Source of the DNA: Persicitalea sp963716085
GTDB lineage: Bacteria > Bacteroidota > Bacteroidia > Cytophagales > Spirosomataceae
Reading direction: 5' to 3'
Length of the DNA: 64,000 bases
NCBI GenBank assembly: GCA_963716085.1
Contig: OY970288.1
Location: 1,302,001 to 1,366,000 of the forward strand
This document shows positions 17,446 to 26,790 of the stretch, one piece after another. Position 1 is the stretch's first letter. The number at the start of each line of letters is the position of its first letter. The notes beneath the pieces were generated by a model. The model was not told the origin of the DNA and did not search any database. It was given only the letters and a program-made list of their open reading frames with translations. The translations under genes were made by a program, and so were the position numbers.

Positions 17446-19851
17446 ATGCTATCCAACTACCTAAAAATCGCCTACCGCAATCTCCTGCGTAACAAACTCT
17501 ACTCCGGCATCAACATCGTCGGGCTGGCGGTGGGGCTTTCAGCCTGCATCGTCATCATGCTGTTCGTCAATTACGAAACGGAGTACGACAGCATCCACAC
17601 CAAAAATATTTATCGGCTCGATGAAGTGCAGATGTTCGAGGGCATGGTCGCGCCGCAGAAGGTTGCGCTGTCGATGTACCCGATGGGGCCGACGCTTGCA
17701 GCCGAATACCCGGAGATTAAGAATTTCGTCAGGATCGACGATAATTACAAAGTCCTCGTCGCCCACAACCAGAAAAAAGTAGAATTGCCCGGCATTCTTT
17801 GGACCGACCCTAACTTCCTGGAAATGTTTGAATTTCCCTTGCTCAAAGGCGATAGGGCCAGCGCATTGGGTGAGCCGAATACGGTGGTACTGACCCAAAA
17901 AGGAGCCGCCAGTATTTTTGGGGACGCCGATCCGATGGGGCAAACGATCACGCATTACGGACGAGATACGCTGGCCCTCAAAGTGACTGGCGTCCTGGCC
18001 GACTTGCCCGCCAATTCGCACCTGCAATTCGACGCACTTTTTTCGATGAGCAGCGTTGTGGGCCCCGATGCAATGAACAACTGGGGCGGCAACTGGCTGG
18101 TGACCTATCTCGAACTGGAAAAGGGGACCGACCTCGCCGCGCTGGAAAAGAAATTTCCCGCCTACCTCGCGAGCCACATGAGCGAACAAGGCGCAAAGCA
18201 ATACGAATTGTTCCTGCAACCGCTGGCCGAAGTCCACGCCGCCTCGACCGACATCACGCACGACTACATTAATTTCCAGAAGTTCGACCGCACCTACACC
18301 TACATTTTCTCGATCATTGCGCTGATTGTACTGGTGATCGCTTGCGTCAATTTCATGAACCTCTCCACCGCCCGCTCGACGGGCCGGGCCAAGGAGGTCG
18401 GCATCCGCAAATCGGTGGGGGCGCAACGTTTTCAACTGGCCGGGCAGTTTGTGGGCGAGTCGGTGTTGCTGGCGTTTTCGGCGCTGGTACTAGCCGTGCT
18501 TGTGGTAAAAGTGGCCCTGCCTTTTATCAATGACCTGAGCGACCGCAGTCTGGACTTTGCTATTTTCAGTGACCCCAAACTCCTGCTCACCGTGCTGGGC
18601 GGAACGGCGTTGATCGGGGTACTTTCGGGCCTTTACCCGGCCGCGTATTTATCTTCGTTCGAGGCCGCCAAAGTACTCAAAGGTTCGATCCGCACGGGCA
18701 AAAGCACCTTCCGCAACGCCCTGGTGGTGGCGCAGTTCAGTAGCGCGGTCTTTCTGATCATCGGTACTGGATTTGCCTTGAAGCAACTCAATTTCATGCG
18801 CGAAAAAGACCCCGGATTCCAGACCGACCAGATCGTGCTGGTGCCGTTCGATCGCGCGTCGGGAGCAAAATACGAATCCCTTAAAAAGGAACTGTTAGCC
18901 AATTCGCTGGTCGAAGCCGTGTCGGCATCGCAGCAGCGGCTGGGCAACAACCTGCACCAGTGGGGCATGGAGTTTCAGGCCGATGGCCCCGCGCGTCAAG
19001 TCGGCACGTCCAACGTGGTGGTCGATCACGATTACCTGTCGCTGTACAAAATCGAGCTCGTGGCCGGACGAAACTTCCGCGACGACGCCGCAGACGACGG
19101 CCGGACGTACATCATCAACGAGTCGCTCGCCAGGGAGTTATTGAAGGAAGAGGCCCGGCCGGACATCGCGTCACTGGTCGGGGCGAGTTTCGGTATCCGG
19201 GATCAGGAGACCGACTCGCTGGGTACTATCGTCGGCATCGCCAAAGATTTCAACTTCAATTCCCTTCATCACAAAATCGAAACGCTTTCCATGTACCACC
19301 AGCAAAACTGGGGCTACTCGGAAATGTCGATTCGGGTCAAGGGCAAGGACTCCAAGAAGGCCATCGCCGCCATCAAAAGCATTTGGAACGATCAGGTACC
19401 GGAGCAGACGTTTAGCTACTCATTTTTGGACGAGCATTTTACCAAACTCTATCGCGCCGATAGTCAAGTCAGCAAAATTGTGGGCATCCTGGCGGGACTG
19501 GCCGTGTTCATCTCAGCCCTCGGCCTGTTCGGGCTGGCGTCCTACTCCGCCGAGCGGCGGGTGAAAGAAATCGGCGTCCGTAAAGTGCTGGGGGCTTCGG
19601 TCGTCGGCATCGTCGGACTGCTGTCGAAGGATTTCCTGAAGTTGGTCGGGCTGGGCATCGTCATCGCCGTTCCCGTGGCCTGGTGGGCGGTCGATTCCTG
19701 GTTGCAGGACTTCGCCTACCGCATCGACCTCGACGCCTGGCTGTTCGTGGCGGCGGGGCTGCTGGCCGTCGGCATCGCCCAATTGACCGTAACTTTTCAG
19801 AGTATGAAGGCCGCGCTGGTGAATCCGGTGGAGTCGTTGCGAAGCGAATAA
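17446..19851 (+). CDS. MacB/FtsX-type ABC transporter permease (801 aa)
   Basis: It starts MLSNYLKIAYRNLLRNK after a leader that contains eight consecutive C residues and CCAACC. Block 1 carries AKEVGIRKSVGAQRFQ and block 2 VKEIGVRKVLGASVVG, and the tail is NPVESLRSE. The first periplasmic domain is short compared with the 817-residue neighbour. The second half starts with FRNALVVAQFSSAVFLIIG, the fifth membrane segment. Flanking spacers on both sides carry purine/pyrimidine hairpins, so this cistron could be released as a separate RNA unit if these are processing or attenuation sites; that is inference. Confidence 0.92.
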   Translation: MLSNYLKIAYRNLLRNKLYSGINIVGLAVGLSACIVIMLFVNYETEYDSIHTKNIYRLDEVQMFEGMVAPQKVALSMYPMGPTLAAEYPEIKNFVRIDDNYKVLVAHNQKKVELPGILWTDPNFLEMFEFPLLKGDRASALGEPNTVVLTQKGAASIFGDADPMGQTITHYGRDTLALKVTGVLADLPANSHLQFDALFSMSSVVGPDAMNNWGGNWLVTYLELEKGTDLAALEKKFPAYLASHMSEQGAKQYELFLQPLAEVHAASTDITHDYINFQKFDRTYTYIFSIIALIVLVIACVNFMNLSTARSTGRAKEVGIRKSVGAQRFQLAGQFVGESVLLAFSALVLAVLVVKVALPFINDLSDRSLDFAIFSDPKLLLTVLGGTALIGVLSGLYPAAYLSSFEAAKVLKGSIRTGKSTFRNALVVAQFSSAVFLIIGTGFALKQLNFMREKDPGFQTDQIVLVPFDRASGAKYESLKKELLANSLVEAVSASQQRLGNNLHQWGMEFQADGPARQVGTSNVVVDHDYLSLYKIELVAGRNFRDDAADDGRTYIINESLARELLKEEARPDIASLVGASFGIRDQETDSLGTIVGIAKDFNFNSLHHKIETLSMYHQQNWGYSEMSIRVKGKDSKKAIAAIKSIWNDQVPEQTFSYSFLDEHFTKLYRADSQVSKIVGILAGLAVFISALGLFGLASYSAERRVKEIGVRKVLGASVVGIVGLLSKDFLKLVGLGIVIAVPVAWWAVDSWLQDFAYRIDLDAWLFVAAGLLAVGIAQLTVTFQSMKAALVNPVESLRSE

Positions 19852-19852
19852 A

Positions 19853-19900
19853 AATGGAGGAAAGGAAATCTTAGTCGGGTTTCTTTCCTCCATTCTCCTC
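19853..19900. repeat. Purine/pyrimidine inverted repeat between permease genes
   Basis: The shortest and tightest of the four: ATGGAGGAAAGG (from 19855) pairs with CTTTCCTCCAT (to 19894) across a short loop containing TTAGTCGGG. It begins 2 nt after the permease stop codon. Confidence 0.7.
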
Positions 19901-19930
19901 GAAAACAAATTAAACCAAAATCCCAAGATC

Positions 19931-22285
19931 ATGCTTCCCAACTCCCTGAAAATTGCCCTTCGAAGTCTTTGGAAAAACAAAGGCTACACCTTCCTCAACA
20001 TCGCCGGACTAGCCTTAGGCATGGCATGCAGCTTTTTGGCCGCACTCTGGGCCTATGATGAACTGACCTACGATCGGTTCCATGAAAACTACCAGAGGAT
20101 CTACCAGGTAGGGCGCAACTCGGAGCGCGATGGCTCAATCTACACCAACAAAAATACGCCCTACCCGTTGGCGGAGGGTTTGAAACAGACGTATCCTGAC
20201 GTGGCTTATGCCAGCCGCGTGGAGTACCCGGCCTCGCGGCTGCTGACCGCCGACGATAAAAGAATCTACCGCGAGGTGATCCTGGCCGACCCGGATTTCC
20301 TGAAAATGTTCACCTTCCCGCTGCTCGAAGGTAGTTCTGCTACGGCATTGGTCGACCCGCGCTCAATTGTGTTGAGCCAAAAGACCGCCACTTCACTGTT
20401 TGGCGAAGAAAGTCCGCTGGGCAAGATTGTCCGCTTCAACAACGAAATCGACGTGAAGGTGACGGGCGTTCTGGCCGACATGCCTGCCAACTCAACGCTG
20501 GAATTCGACTGCATTTTGCCGTATAGTCTGAATCCAATCCTGAACGATTTTTACAAAACACTGGACGATAACTGGGGCAACAACGTGGTCAGGACGTTCA
20601 TTCAGCTACAACCCGAGGTCGCGCCGACATCCTTTACCGCCAAAATCGCGCCCTTCCTGACCCAAAAAGATGAAACCGTCGAGCAAAGCCTCATGCTCCA
20701 CGCCATGCCCGACTGGCGGCTACGCGATAAGTTCGAGAATGGAAAAGTAGCGGGCGGATTGATCGACTACGTTAGGATTTTTATGTGGGTGGCGGGTTTC
20801 GTGTTGCTCATTGCCTGCATCAATTTCATGAATTTGAGTACGGCACGCTCCGAGCAGCGGGCCAAAGAAGTGGGCATCCGCAAAGCCGTCGGCTCGACGC
20901 GCGGACGACTGGTGGCGCGATTTCTGGGCGAGTCGAACTTGCTGGCGTTTCTAGGCTTTGCTTTGGCGATTTTGCTGGTCATCCTTCTTCTTCCCTGGTT
21001 CAATACGCTGACAGATAAGAGGATTGCGTTGCCTTATGCGAGTCCTTCGGCCTGGTTCATCGGCCTTGGTATTACGCTGGTCACGGGTGTGGCGGCGGGG
21101 CTTTACCCTGCGCTTTATTTATCTTCCTTCCAGCCCATTCGAGCCTTGAAAAATACGGTCAGGCTTGGCAAGAGCGCGGGCGTTCCTCGTAAGGTCATGG
21201 TGGGCCTGCAATTCGCCATTTCCATTTTGCTCATTATCAGCGTCCTGGTGATCGGCAAGCAGCTGCGTTACACCAAAGACCGTACGGTGGGCTACGACCG
21301 CGCCAATCTCGTTATGGCTGAATTCCCGGCCCAACTCAAAGAAAAAGAGGACGTGCTGAGACAAGAACTGCTCGACGCCGGGTTTGTGAGTTCAGTAGTG
21401 GGAACACAAGCCCCGATGACCGAAATCTGGAACATGAACGGCGTGGGGTATGGCAACGACGAAGGCATTGGCCTGGTGACCATCGGGGCCAATTACGAAT
21501 ACCTTGAAACCTTTGGCATAAAATTGAAATCGGGCCGAAGTTTCTCGCGCGACTTCGCTACCGACAGCGCCGCCGTGTTGCTGAACGAGTCGGCGGTCAA
21601 AGCTATGAATTTCGCCAATCCGCTGGATGAGCGAGTGACCTATTTTGGCAAGACCTACCACGTCATCGGCGTCATCGACGACGTGCTGATGGATTCGCCC
21701 TACGAAAACGTGCAGCCCACAGGCGTTTTCTTCAACCAGGAAAACCTCAGTTTCCTGAACCTGCGTTTCCGGGAGGGCGTAAAAACCCGCGAGGCGTTGG
21801 CGAGTACGAAGGCGATCTATGAGAAACTGGCCCCGGCCTATCCGTTCGCCTACAAATTCATCGATGAAGAATACGGCAAAAAATTCGCCAGCGAAGAGCG
21901 CGTCGGCCACCTTATCAACGCCTTCGCGCTGCTGACGATTTTCATTTCCTGTCTGGGTCTGTTCGGGCTGGCGGCCTACACCGCCGAGCGGCGCACCAAG
22001 GAAATCGGCGTCCGCAAGGTACTTGGGGCCAACCTGTCGAGTATCGTGCTGATGCTCTCCAAAGAATACGTCTACCTGATCGGCATCGCCTCAGTGCTGG
22101 CCGCGCCCGTCGCCTGGTACTTCCTCCACAACTGGCTCCAAAACTACACCTACCGCATCGATATCCCATGGTGGATTTTCATTCTGTCGGGCGTGCTGGC
22201 GTTGGTCGTCGCGCTGCTGACGGTTTCGTTTCAGTCGATTAAGGCGGCATTGATGAATCCGGTGGAGTCGTTGCGATCGGAGTGA
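19931..22285 (+). CDS. MacB/FtsX-type ABC transporter permease (784 aa)
   Basis: It starts MLPNSLKIALRSLWKNK after the leader CCCAAGATC. It has the compact form of the family at 784 residues. Block 1 has AKEVGIRKAVGSTRGR and block 2 TKEIGVRKVLGANLSS, followed by NPVESLRSE. In the C-terminal block the motif SKEYVYLIGIASVLAAPVAW replaces the KDFLKLVLVAIVIASPIAW type seen in several paralogues, grouping it with the 14865 gene in that respect (SKEYLILIAIAI). The spacer of 70 bp to the next permease has the usual A-rich leader but no hairpin. Confidence 0.92.
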   Translation: MLPNSLKIALRSLWKNKGYTFLNIAGLALGMACSFLAALWAYDELTYDRFHENYQRIYQVGRNSERDGSIYTNKNTPYPLAEGLKQTYPDVAYASRVEYPASRLLTADDKRIYREVILADPDFLKMFTFPLLEGSSATALVDPRSIVLSQKTATSLFGEESPLGKIVRFNNEIDVKVTGVLADMPANSTLEFDCILPYSLNPILNDFYKTLDDNWGNNVVRTFIQLQPEVAPTSFTAKIAPFLTQKDETVEQSLMLHAMPDWRLRDKFENGKVAGGLIDYVRIFMWVAGFVLLIACINFMNLSTARSEQRAKEVGIRKAVGSTRGRLVARFLGESNLLAFLGFALAILLVILLLPWFNTLTDKRIALPYASPSAWFIGLGITLVTGVAAGLYPALYLSSFQPIRALKNTVRLGKSAGVPRKVMVGLQFAISILLIISVLVIGKQLRYTKDRTVGYDRANLVMAEFPAQLKEKEDVLRQELLDAGFVSSVVGTQAPMTEIWNMNGVGYGNDEGIGLVTIGANYEYLETFGIKLKSGRSFSRDFATDSAAVLLNESAVKAMNFANPLDERVTYFGKTYHVIGVIDDVLMDSPYENVQPTGVFFNQENLSFLNLRFREGVKTREALASTKAIYEKLAPAYPFAYKFIDEEYGKKFASEERVGHLINAFALLTIFISCLGLFGLAAYTAERRTKEIGVRKVLGANLSSIVLMLSKEYVYLIGIASVLAAPVAWYFLHNWLQNYTYRIDIPWWIFILSGVLALVVALLTVSFQSIKAALMNPVESLRSE

Positions 22286-22355
22286 GTGACCCGCACCAGC
22301 CAAGAGACTCGGCATCGTGTGAACAGAAAAAGCAAACTACCAAACAATAGAAACC

Positions 22356-24740
22356 ATGCTACGAAATCACTTGAAATCTGCATTCAGACACTACCGCCGC
22401 CAGAGCAGAACGGCGGTACTGCACGTCGTGGGGCTTGCTTTGGGCATAGCCTGTGCGTTGGTCATCTTCCTGGCGGTCACGCATGAGGCTGGTTACGATG
22501 CGCATCAGTCCAAGGGGGAGCGCATCTACCGCGTCGAGACCCAATATTTTAAGAGCGGTTTCACCACCCCGGGTACCTACGTCGAATTGGCCAAAACCCT
22601 TCGGCGGGAGGTTCCACAAGTCGAAAAAGTCGCCCTCGTTTATCACAAGCCGGGACAGCGGCTTACCCGGCCGGGTACCACAACTCATTTTGACGAGACC
22701 GTCTACTTCCTCGATCAGAATTTGATGGGTCTGCTGGATTTCGAGTGGGTGGAGGGCAATGCCCGAACGGCCTTTTCGGAACCCGGTAGCGTCGTGCTTA
22801 CCCGTGCGTTTGCCCGGAAAATCTTCGATACGGAGGATGTTTTGGGAAAGACAATTGCGTACCGAGACCAGCAGCCCCTCCTGGTGACGGGTGTAGTCGA
22901 TGACTACCCAAAAACGACCAGTTTTCCCTTGGATATCATGGTTTCCCTGCCCACCCTCAAGCAGGTTCAGCCCGACTACGATACGCAAGGCTGGTCACAG
23001 TACGGCGACAATTCACAGCTCCACATCCTGCTGAAAGAGGGCGTCGCGCCGGACCAGCTGATCAAACCTTTGCAAGATATTGCCGACACCCATTTGGAAA
23101 AAAGTGTTGCCCAGGAGCGGCGTTTTGTCCTAAACCCGCTTTCGGAGCTACACTACACCACCAATTACAGCGGCCGGAGCGCCAATGAGAAGCTGCTCAC
23201 CATCCTGACCGTAATCGGGCTGATTATTCTGCTGGTCGCCTGCATCAACTTCATCAACCTAACCACCGCCCAGGCTTTCGTGCGTGCCAAGGAAGTGGGT
23301 GTGCGAAAAACGATGGGCAGTAGCCGAATCAGCCTGGCCTACCAATTCATCACCGAAGCCAGCCTCATCGTTTTGGTAGCGGTAATGCTGTCCGGCGTGC
23401 TGATTTGGCTGAGTCTTCCGGCGGTTTCCAGTCTGCTGGGCGTCCCGCTTGGTGCTACGGATTTGTTTACCTGGAAAACGGGGCTGTTTGCGCTTGCCCT
23501 GTTCTTCGCGACGGCGCTGCTGGCTGGTGCCTACCCGGCGTTCTATCTGTCAGGGATGGCGCCCACCAAAATCCTGAAACCCGTGAAGTCGGCTGGCTCC
23601 TCCGGCCTGTTGCGTCAGGGCCTGGTCGTTTCGCAGTTCGTGGCTTCTTTCGTGTTGGTATGCAGCACGTTAATCATGCACTACCAGCTTTCTTTTTTCC
23701 AAAAAGCTGATTTGGGATTTGACAAGGACGCAATAATTACGGCTCGCGTTCCCCACAACGTGCCGGAGAAGAGACGGTCGTTTCGGGCCAAGCTTTTGGA
23801 ATCACCCCAGGTCGAGCAGGTGAGCTTCTCGCTCAACAGTCTGTCTTCGGAAGGCAACTGGATGGAAAATATCCAGTTTCGTGCGCAAAATAAAGAAGCG
23901 GTCGATGTGCGAACCCAGATGAAATTTGCCGATGCCTACTACGTGGATACGTACGGCATCACGTTGCTGGCGGGGGAGAATTTCCGGGAGGGCGACACCC
24001 TACCAAAGGCCATAGTCAACGAAGTGTTCCTCAGTCGGATCGGGATAGAGAAGCCCGCCCAGGCGATTGGCCAGGCCATTTATCTCGATCAGCAGGCCCT
24101 CACCATCATTGGGGTGGCCAAAGACTTCAATGTGAACTCGTTGCACCAGTCCATCGACCCCACCATAATCACGTACACGCCCCAGTACTTTTACCAAAGC
24201 AACATCAAACTTGGCAGCGAAGGTCTGGCGGCCGAGTCAGTTGGCCAGTCATTGGCCAACATAGAGAAAGCCTGGAAATCAACCTTCCCGGACCATCCTT
24301 TCAAGTACCAGTTTTTGGATGAAACGCTGGCGAAGGCTTACCAAAACGAAACGCGCACCGCGGCCCTGATCGACACCGCTACCCTGATTGCCATCCTGAT
24401 CGCCTGCCTGGGGCTGTTCGGTCTCTCCGCATTCGCCGCCCAGCAACGCACCAAGGAAATCGGTATCCGCAAAGTGCTGGGGGCCAGCATCGCCAGCATC
24501 GTCGCGCTGCTGTCCCGGGATTTTCTGAAACTAGTGCTGATTGCCATCGTCATGGCCAGCCCCATCGCCTGGTACTTCATGAACGCCTGGCTGGCGGACT
24601 TTGCCTACAAAATCGACATCGGTTGGTGGGTTTTCGCGCTGGCGGGCGGGCTGGCCGTAGGTATCGCGTTGCTGACGGTTTCGTTTCAGTCTATAAAGGC
24701 GGCGCTGATGAATCCGGTGGAGAGTCTCAGGGCGGACTAG
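22356..24740 (+). CDS. MacB/FtsX-type ABC transporter permease with divergent N-terminus (794 aa)
   Basis: The N-terminus (MLRNHLKSAFRHYRRQS) and first membrane segment deviate strongly from the YLKIALRNLxRNK pattern of all other members. Block 1 is AKEVGVRKTMGSSRIS, with GSS instead of GAx. Yet the last 74 residues match the permease at 1442-3826 at about 63 positions, ending NPVESLRAD. The gene therefore looks mosaic: a distant N-terminal part joined to an array-typical C-terminal module, best explained by recombination or gene conversion. It is the last gene of the uninterrupted run; 82 bp downstream begins the outer-membrane-protein gene. Confidence 0.92.
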   Translation: MLRNHLKSAFRHYRRQSRTAVLHVVGLALGIACALVIFLAVTHEAGYDAHQSKGERIYRVETQYFKSGFTTPGTYVELAKTLRREVPQVEKVALVYHKPGQRLTRPGTTTHFDETVYFLDQNLMGLLDFEWVEGNARTAFSEPGSVVLTRAFARKIFDTEDVLGKTIAYRDQQPLLVTGVVDDYPKTTSFPLDIMVSLPTLKQVQPDYDTQGWSQYGDNSQLHILLKEGVAPDQLIKPLQDIADTHLEKSVAQERRFVLNPLSELHYTTNYSGRSANEKLLTILTVIGLIILLVACINFINLTTAQAFVRAKEVGVRKTMGSSRISLAYQFITEASLIVLVAVMLSGVLIWLSLPAVSSLLGVPLGATDLFTWKTGLFALALFFATALLAGAYPAFYLSGMAPTKILKPVKSAGSSGLLRQGLVVSQFVASFVLVCSTLIMHYQLSFFQKADLGFDKDAIITARVPHNVPEKRRSFRAKLLESPQVEQVSFSLNSLSSEGNWMENIQFRAQNKEAVDVRTQMKFADAYYVDTYGITLLAGENFREGDTLPKAIVNEVFLSRIGIEKPAQAIGQAIYLDQQALTIIGVAKDFNVNSLHQSIDPTIITYTPQYFYQSNIKLGSEGLAAESVGQSLANIEKAWKSTFPDHPFKYQFLDETLAKAYQNETRTAALIDTATLIAILIACLGLFGLSAFAAQQRTKEIGIRKVLGASIASIVALLSRDFLKLVLIAIVMASPIAWYFMNAWLADFAYKIDIGWWVFALAGGLAVGIALLTVSFQSIKAALMNPVESLRAD

Positions 24741-24822
24741 TCGAAAAGAGCCCAAGCAACTCAGAAATAAGTTGCAAGATTAAACGGAATAAGGTATTTT
24801 CACGCAACGATCTCATTAGGAT

Positions 24823-25626
24823 ATGAAGCTCACCCTGACCGTATTGACCCTGCTGGGTGCGCCCGGTTTTCTTTCCGCGCAAGACGATACCCTTCGCTCC
24901 CCCGCCCGCCACCGGGTCAGCGTCGTCGCGTCGCCCGTGCTGGGTTACTGGAAAGATGTCAGCTTTTCGCCCCTGAACTACCGAATGGAGGGGGCGGCGT
25001 ACCGACTGGACTATTTGGGGAGAAATCGAAGTGGAACCGCCCTTTTCGAGGCAAGTGCCGATGTAGGTTTCGGTTCGATCGCGCCTGTACGCACCGACCT
25101 CACTTTTTTTACTTCCGATTACATTGTCGGGGACCTGACCTTGGGTTATCTAAAAGTATTGCCCCAAAAAACAGAGAAGCTGCGTCTTTCGCTCGGTCCC
25201 CAGTATCATTTCAACATCGGCTATTTCGATTACCGCAGCCAGGACAGCTTTACATTCGTAGCCTCCCACACGCTCAACGCGGCGGCACTGCTTCAGTACT
25301 CGCCGGGAAGTCGTCACACAATTAGTGCCAAGGCTTCGGTGGCCCTCGCCGGACTGCTGATCCGCCCGCCCTACGCTGGGTACGACACCCCGCTGCTCAA
25401 TAATTACGAGAACCACCCACTAAGGCTGGTCTTCGAGGGCGGGCGGTTCGCTGCGCTACACAACTACCAGTTGGCCCGTTGCGGACTCGACTACCGATTT
25501 GGCCTTACCGCCCGAATGCAGCTCGCGCTACGCTATGGGTTCAGTTACCAGCGGGTGCAAGGCCGCTATCATCCGTTTGTACAGGCCGTCAACCAATTGG
25601 GAGGCGGCGTTACCTTCCTGTTATGA
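24823..25626 (+). CDS. Probable secreted/outer-membrane beta-barrel protein, unknown function
   Basis: A 267-residue protein with a signal peptide (MKLTLTVLTLLGAPGFLSA then QDD), followed by many alternating strands (for example TALFEASADVGFG, LRLSLGPQYHFNIG, MQLALRYGFSYQ) and a hydrophobic C-terminal strand ending FLL. This pattern suits a 10-12-stranded outer-membrane barrel. No conserved family motif is recognised. The ATG of the following protease gene overlaps the stop in an ATGA, so the two proteins are translationally coupled and probably work together at the cell surface. The upstream gap of 82 bp has no obvious promoter, so the gene may be read through from the permease run. Confidence 0.6.
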   Translation: MKLTLTVLTLLGAPGFLSAQDDTLRSPARHRVSVVASPVLGYWKDVSFSPLNYRMEGAAYRLDYLGRNRSGTALFEASADVGFGSIAPVRTDLTFFTSDYIVGDLTLGYLKVLPQKTEKLRLSLGPQYHFNIGYFDYRSQDSFTFVASHTLNAAALLQYSPGSRHTISAKASVALAGLLIRPPYAGYDTPLLNNYENHPLRLVFEGGRFAALHNYQLARCGLDYRFGLTARMQLALRYGFSYQRVQGRYHPFVQAVNQLGGGVTFLL

Positions 25627-26678
25627 AAAAGACGAAAATACTGCTTGCCGTACTGGCCATCGGGCTGCTCCTGGTTTCCTGCGAGAAGACGTTCCTGGGG
25701 CCCGACGAAGCCAACGATCCCGAACGCAACTTTGAACTACTGTGGAACGAGCTGGACCGGCATTACAGCCTCTTCACGGAGCGCAACCGCGACTGGGACA
25801 GTATCTACCGCGCCTACCGCCCCCGCGTGAACGCGCAGACGAGCGAAGGGGAGTTGTTTTCCTATTTCGCCGAAATGATCGAGTACCTCGACGACTCCCA
25901 CACGTTCATCCACAGCGAAGACTATACTTTTTACCACGCTTCGGGATACGAGCAGAACCAGCGGGCTGAGTACGAAGAATTTAGCGAGTCGCTCGTCAAG
26001 GATCTTTACCTGGAATACGTCCGGGTACCGGACCCTAACCAAAATCTTTACTACGGCAAGGTAAAGGACAAGGACATCGGCTACATTTACCTGGCTGATA
26101 TGAAACGCGGCGCGAACGGGGGCGTCATCGACGATATTCTGGCAGAAATCGGCCACCATCAAGCCATCATCTTCGACGTAAGGAACAACGGCGGGGGCAG
26201 CACCACTCTCCCCCAGCGGATCGCGGGCGCGTTTGCGGATAAAACCCGGCTGGTGTTCACCCACCAAACCCGCAACGGGCCGGGCCACGACGACTTTTCC
26301 AAGAAGTCCGAGCTGTACTCCCGTCCTCAGGGCTCCCAGAACTACCGCAAGCCCGTGGTACTGCTGGCCAACCGCTCCACGATGAGCGCGAGCGAACACT
26401 TCATCCTCTATATGAAAGCCGTTCCCAGCGTCACGCTTATGGGGGACACTACGGCGGGAGATTTCGGCTACCGCAGCAATCTCCGGTTCCTGCCGAACGG
26501 CTGGATCTACGCGTATTCGATCGGGCGGGTACTGCTACCCGACGGCAGCAACTTGGACGGCATCGGCCACGTCCCGAACGTGTACGTCAGAAACACGCTG
26601 GAAGACCTCTACCGGAATGAGGATAAAGTACTTGAATCCGCCGTTCGGTACCTGTCCGAGAAGCACGGCATAGAATGA
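25623..26678 (+). CDS. S41 family C-terminal-processing-like peptidase, lipoprotein
   Basis: The start at 25623 overlaps the preceding stop (ATGA) and yields a lipoprotein signal with lipobox LLVSC and Cys20; the longer frame from 25479 would lose this. The 351-residue protein has the S41 tail-specific-protease plan: an N-terminal helical domain (FELLWNELDRHYSLF), YLDDSHTFIHS, then the core with DVRNNGGGS and ANRSTMSASEHF, where the serine after A-x-S is the expected nucleophile, and a C-terminal PDG...DGIGHVPNV strand region. A clear PDZ domain is not visible in the short stretch between. Predicted to be anchored at the outer membrane or periplasmic side. The substrate is unknown; its coupled partner is the barrel-like protein. 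Confidence 0.82.
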   Translation: MKKTKILLAVLAIGLLLVSCEKTFLGPDEANDPERNFELLWNELDRHYSLFTERNRDWDSIYRAYRPRVNAQTSEGELFSYFAEMIEYLDDSHTFIHSEDYTFYHASGYEQNQRAEYEEFSESLVKDLYLEYVRVPDPNQNLYYGKVKDKDIGYIYLADMKRGANGGVIDDILAEIGHHQAIIFDVRNNGGGSTTLPQRIAGAFADKTRLVFTHQTRNGPGHDDFSKKSELYSRPQGSQNYRKPVVLLANRSTMSASEHFILYMKAVPSVTLMGDTTAGDFGYRSNLRFLPNGWIYAYSIGRVLLPDGSNLDGIGHVPNVYVRNTLEDLYRNEDKVLESAVRYLSEKHGIE

Positions 26679-26790
26679 GGTTCCGATTCGGCTGTCGGTC
26701 TTAACGGCTCATCGCGCTGTGTGTGCAACACGGGTGCCGCTGCGGAGCGAGTGAAAATAGTACTTAACCCAACTTTCAAAATCTGAAATC

